Shown: one piece after another, positions 60,748 to 64,000 of the stretch
Position numbering within the stretch: position 1 is the first letter of the stretch
How the letters are laid out: each line of letters opens with the position of its first letter
Source of the DNA: an uncultured Chitinophaga sp.
GTDB taxonomy: Bacteria; Bacteroidota; Bacteroidia; Chitinophagales; Chitinophagaceae
Direction of reading: 5' to 3'
Assembly (NCBI RefSeq): GCF_937898475.1
Contig: NZ_CALEJS010000016.1
Location: 372,001-436,000, forward strand
DNA length: 64,000 nt
Notes under the pieces: model-generated
Told to the model about the DNA's origin: nothing
The model's database searches: none
The model's input: the letters and a program-made list of their open reading frames with translations, nothing else
Position numbers and translations under genes: made by a program

Positions 60748-62433
60748 ATGAGCGAAGAAAGGTCACTCAACTTTTTAGAACAGATTGTAGAAGATGATAT
60801 AGCAAACGGCGTCAACGGCGGCCGGATACATACCCGTTTCCCGCCTGAACCCAATGGCTATCTCCATATAGGCCATGCCAAATCCATATGCCTCAACTTC
60901 GGCCTTGCCCGTAAATACAATGGCCAGACCAATCTTCGTTTTGACGATACCAATCCCGTTACAGAAGACACCGAGTATGTAGACTCTATCAAGGCCGACA
61001 TACGCTGGCTGGGCTTTGAATGGGCCAATGAGCTCTATGCGTCCGACTATTTTGAACAGATATACGAATTCGCGGTAACCCTGATCAAAAAAGGTCTGGC
61101 TTATGTGGATGATTCCACTCCGGAAGAGATAGCCGCCCTGAAAGGCACGCCTACCGAACCCGGAAAAGACAGCCCCTACCGCAACCGCAGCGTGGAAGAG
61201 AACCTGCGCCTCTTCGGGGAAATGCGCGATGGCAAGTACAAGGACGGCGAAAAAGTATTGCGCGCCAAAGTAGATATGGCCTCGCCCAATATGCACATGC
61301 GCGATCCCATTATGTACCGCATTAAACATGCGCATCACCACCGTACCGGCGATAAATGGTGCATCTATCCCATGTACGATTTTGCACATGGCCAGAGCGA
61401 CAGCATCGAACATATCACCCACTCCATCTGTACACTGGAATTTGTACCGCATCGCCCGCTGTACGACTGGTTCATTGAAAAGCTGGAGATCTTCCCCTCC
61501 CACCAGTACGAGTTTGCCCGCTTAAACCTGAACTACACGGTAATGAGCAAGCGTAAACTGAAACAGCTGGTGGAAGAAGGCTTTGTACGCGGCTGGGACG
61601 ATCCCCGCATGCCCACCATCAGCGCTCTGCGCCGCCGCGGTTATACCGCCGCCAGCATCCGCGCTTTCTGCGACCGGGTAGGAGTGGCCAAACGCGATAA
61701 CATCATCGAAATCGGACTGCTGGAATATTTTATACGGGAAGAACTGAACCGTACCGCCAACCGCGTAATGGCCGTACTGGACCCTGTTAAGCTGGTGATC
61801 ACCAATTACCCGGCAGACCAGGTAGAGGAGCTGGAAGCGGAAAATAACCCGGAAGACGAAGCCGCCGGTAAACGCATCGTTCCCTTCAGCAATACCTTGT
61901 ACATAGAGCGGGAAGATTTCATGGAGAACCCGCCCAAGAAATTCTTCCGCCTGGCCCCCGGACAGCTGGTACGCCTGAAGTATGCCTACATCATCAAATG
62001 CGACAACGTGGAAAAAGATGCTGCAGGCAACATCACCACCATCTTCTGCTCTTACCTGCCCGAAAGCCGCAGCGGTGGAGACACCAGCGGCATCAATGTA
62101 AAAGGCACCATTCACTGGGTAAGCGCCGCACATGCCGCTACCGCAGAAGTACGCCTGTACGACCGCCTCTTTAAGGTGGATGATCCGGGTAATGAAGAGG
62201 GTGATTTTAAATCCTACATCAATCCCGATTCCTTACAGGTAATACCCAACGCCTATATAGAACCGTCCCTTACCAGCGCCAAAGCAGGCGACAGGTTCCA
62301 GTTCCTGCGCAAAGGATATTTCTGTGTAGACCAGGATACCACCGCCGATAAACTGGTATTTAACCGTACCGTTACCTTAAAAGATACCTGGGCGAAAGAA
62401 GCAACAAAAAACCAAAGCGTAAAAGCAAAATAA
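60748..62433 (+). CDS. glnS: glutaminyl-tRNA synthetase
   Basis: A 561-residue class I synthetase. The HIGH motif is PEPNGYLHIGHAKSICLNF near residues 32-50, and the KMSKS-type loop is VMSKRKL near residue 266. Its presence means Gln-tRNA is made directly, as usual in Bacteroidota. The C-terminal anticodon-binding barrel region follows to the end. Convergent with gltX, separated by a strong terminator. Confidence 0.97.
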   Translation: MSEERSLNFLEQIVEDDIANGVNGGRIHTRFPPEPNGYLHIGHAKSICLNFGLARKYNGQTNLRFDDTNPVTEDTEYVDSIKADIRWLGFEWANELYASDYFEQIYEFAVTLIKKGLAYVDDSTPEEIAALKGTPTEPGKDSPYRNRSVEENLRLFGEMRDGKYKDGEKVLRAKVDMASPNMHMRDPIMYRIKHAHHHRTGDKWCIYPMYDFAHGQSDSIEHITHSICTLEFVPHRPLYDWFIEKLEIFPSHQYEFARLNLNYTVMSKRKLKQLVEEGFVRGWDDPRMPTISALRRRGYTAASIRAFCDRVGVAKRDNIIEIGLLEYFIREELNRTANRVMAVLDPVKLVITNYPADQVEELEAENNPEDEAAGKRIVPFSNTLYIEREDFMENPPKKFFRLAPGQLVRLKYAYIIKCDNVEKDAAGNITTIFCSYLPESRSGGDTSGINVKGTIHWVSAAHAATAEVRLYDRLFKVDDPGNEEGDFKSYINPDSLQVIPNAYIEPSLTSAKAGDRFQFLRKGYFCVDQDTTADKLVFNRTVTLKDTWAKEATKNQSVKAK

Positions 62434-62523
62434 TAGTTTGAGCGTTTGCAAGTTTAAAAGTTAGAAGGCGGCCCGTCACGACAGGCCGCCTTCTAACTTT
62501 TAAACTGTTAAACTTTCAAACTG
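62434..62523. terminator. terminator between glnS and gltX, family B repeat (B3)
   Basis: A perfect 23-base stem (62451-62473 and 62484-62506) around a 10-base loop, with GC core aggcggcc and T/A tracts on both sides. Outer arms of agtttgagcg and aactttcaaact words extend it. It ends both genes and is the clearest case of a family B word repeat acting as a terminator. Confidence 0.92.
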
Positions 62524-62526
62524 CAT

Positions 62527-64000
62527 TCACGCATCAAATGCCGGTAATGCTTTCATGATCCTGGCAATGGTTTCATGTTTGCCCAGGGTTTCTGCAATGT
62601 TGAATACCGGCGGACCAAACTTGCCACCGCAAAGCATAATGCGGAAGGGCAGCTGCAGCTCACCCACTTTAATATTCATGGAAGTGGCCAGCTGCTTAAA
62701 GCTTTCTTCCACGGCGGACAGTGAAAAATCTGACAGCGTTTCCAGTACAGATGCCCAGTCCAGGAAGAACTGGCGCTTTACCTCACTCCACTTGGGCTTT
62801 ACCGCCGCTGTGTCATAGGTTTCCGGCTGCCGGAAGAAGAAGAAGCCATGATCCCATATTTCATTTACAAGATTGCAACGTTCCTTTACCAGTCCGGCGA
62901 TAGTAGCCACATATTCTTCAGATGCCTGCACACCTTTCTCTTTCAGCACGGGCATAAACAATGCTGCCAGCCGCTGGTTATCTGCTTTCAGTATATACTG
63001 GTGATTGAACCAGTTGGCCTTTTCAATATTGAACTTGGCGCCTGCATGGTGCACCCGTTCCATCGAGAACTTTTCTACCAGCTCGTCCAGTGTGAACAGC
63101 TCCTGCTCTGTGCCGTCATTCCATCCCAGCATCGCCAGCATGTTCACAAACGCTTCGGGCAGGTAGCCCATTTCACGGAAGCCCCGGGTAAATTCATTAC
63201 TGCGCGGATCCAGCCAGTTCATGGCATATACGGGGAAGCCTAAACGGTCGCCATCGCGTTTGCTGAGCTTACCATTTCCGTCAGGGCGCAGTATCAACGG
63301 CAGATGCGCCCACTGCGGCATATCTGCTTCCCAGCCCAGGTAGCGCCACAGCAGGATATGTACAGGCGCAGAAGGCAGCCACTCCTCCCCGCGGAAAGCA
63401 TGTGTGATCTTCATCAGGTAATCATCCACCACTACCGCCAGGTGATAGGTAGGCATACCGTCTGCCTTCAGCAGCACTTTATCGTCTACCGTACCGGTGT
63501 TGAACTGTACCTCGCCGCGGATCATGTCTGTAAAAGAGACCTCCTCACTGGCGGGCATCTTGATACGTATTACATGCGGGGTACCGGCTGCCAGCAGCTT
63601 TTCCGTTTCTTCCGCCGGCAGGCTCAGCGAGTTCCGCATCTGCTGCCTGACAATATGATTATACTGGGGGGATGGATGCTCCTCCGTTTTCAGGCGGCTG
63701 CGCATCTCTTCCAGTTCTTCGGGTGTATCAAATGCGTAATAGGCATATCCGTTCTTCACCAGCTGCTCTGCATACTGGCGGTACATTTCCTTCCGCTCGC
63801 TCTGCCGGTAAGGGGCATAAGGCCCGCCTTTGTGCGGCCCTTCGTCTGCCTCCAGCCCGCACCAACGCAGGCATTCTATGATATATTCTTCAGCGCCCGC
63901 TACATAACGGGTTTGATCCGTATCTTCTATACGCAGCACAAAATCGCCCTTATGCTGCCGGGCAAACAAGTAGTTGAATAAAACCGTGCGTACGCCGCCC
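62527..64000 (-). CDS. gltX: glutamyl-tRNA synthetase (5' end cut by the window)
   Basis: 491 codons are visible; the first residues lie beyond 64000. The visible N-terminus reads GGVRTVLFNYLFARQHKGDF, just after the HIGH motif. FVLRIEDTDQTRY, ITHAFRGEEWLPSAPVHILL and the KMSKS-type loop KLSKRDGDRLG near residue 240 are all present. It charges tRNA-Glu. An ATG at the first internal methionine is not the start; the frame is open to the edge. Confidence 0.96.
   Translation of the reverse strand, partial: GGVRTVLFNYLFARQHKGDFVLRIEDTDQTRYVAGAEEYIIECLRWCGLEADEGPHKGGPYAPYRQSERKEMYRQYAEQLVKNGYAYYAFDTPEELEEMRSRLKTEEHPSPQYNHIVRQQMRNSLSLPAEETEKLLAAGTPHVIRIKMPASEEVSFTDMIRGEVQFNTGTVDDKVLLKADGMPTYHLAVVVDDYLMKITHAFRGEEWLPSAPVHILLWRYLGWEADMPQWAHLPLILRPDGNGKLSKRDGDRLGFPVYAMNWLDPRSNEFTRGFREMGYLPEAFVNMLAMLGWNDGTEQELFTLDELVEKFSMERVHHAGAKFNIEKANWFNHQYILKADNQRLAALFMPVLKEKGVQASEEYVATIAGLVKERCNLVNEIWDHGFFFFRQPETYDTAAVKPKWSEVKRQFFLDWASVLETLSDFSLSAVEESFKQLATSMNIKVGELQLPFRIMLCGGKFGPPVFNIAETLGKHETIARIMKALPAFDA

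Overview
The window looks like chromosomal DNA from a member of the Bacteroidota, most like Chitinophaga or a close relative in the Chitinophagaceae. The reasons are the gliding proteins GldB and GldF/GldG, a MurF-alanine racemase fusion, DUF5777 and DUF4349 proteins, TAnnTTTG-type promoter boxes with almost no Shine-Dalgarno sequences, glnS next to gltX, and a split transketolase. This is inference from gene content; no 16S or other marker RNA lies in the window. I see no rRNA, tRNA, CRISPR array, prophage or insertion sequence. Nearly every gene is an intact chromosomal gene. The first and last genes (an LpxH-like phosphoesterase and gltX) are cut by the window edges.

Layout. 0-2 kb: phosphoesterase end, then DUF47 and a PiT phosphate transporter. 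2-5 kb: sugar nucleotide genes (rfbA, galE) and the C-terminal half of a split transketolase. 5-8 kb: an ECF sigma factor, a putative membrane anti-sigma protein, a Spy-like periplasmic protein and an MBL-fold hydrolase. 8-15.7 kb: the cell-shape cluster mreB-mreC-mreD with two near-identical PBP2 genes flanking rodA. 16-21 kb: purD and two peptide transporters (POT and OPT). 21.6-28.5 kb: a three-gene export/lipoprotein operon (PSD1-type cytochrome lipoprotein, DUF1501, PAL-like NHL propeller) with a divergent AraC regulator. 28.5-34.2 kb: molybdenum cofactor synthesis (moeA, moaC, mobA, moaE, moaD, a DUF7009-like protein, moaA, moeB-rhodanese). 34-44.6 kb: M48 protease, GNAT, DUF4349 lipoprotein, serS, nadE, a beta-barrel protein, gldB, apaG and a four-gene envelope set (HExxH mini-protein, DUF5777, YceI, cytochrome c). 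44.8-56 kb: murF, methylmalonyl-CoA epimerase, iscS, iscU, a gldF-gldG fusion, terC, murF-alr and lspA. 56-64 kb: TSUP transporter, fumC, an Abi remnant, enoyl-CoA hydratase, B12-binding subunit, glnS and gltX.

The genes mostly serve central functions: envelope growth (mre/rod/PBP2, murF, murF-alr, lspA), gliding, Moco and Fe-S cofactor assembly, and aminoacylation. The most unusual feature is not a gene. At least fifteen intergenic spots carry imperfect inverted repeats built from short degenerate words, in four main families (A: attccaa/ttggaat; B: agtttga/tcaaact; C: agctgtta/taacagct; D: tggtcca/tggacta). They sit at gene ends, sometimes supply stop codons or the last codons of genes, and in one case form a strong terminator. 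Other points of interest are the tandem PBP2 pair, the cytochrome/DUF1501/PAL-like triad, the GldF-GldG fusion, a candidate small RNA near 46.3-46.6 kb, and a densely folded 3' region beside a broken Abi gene near 59.2 kb.
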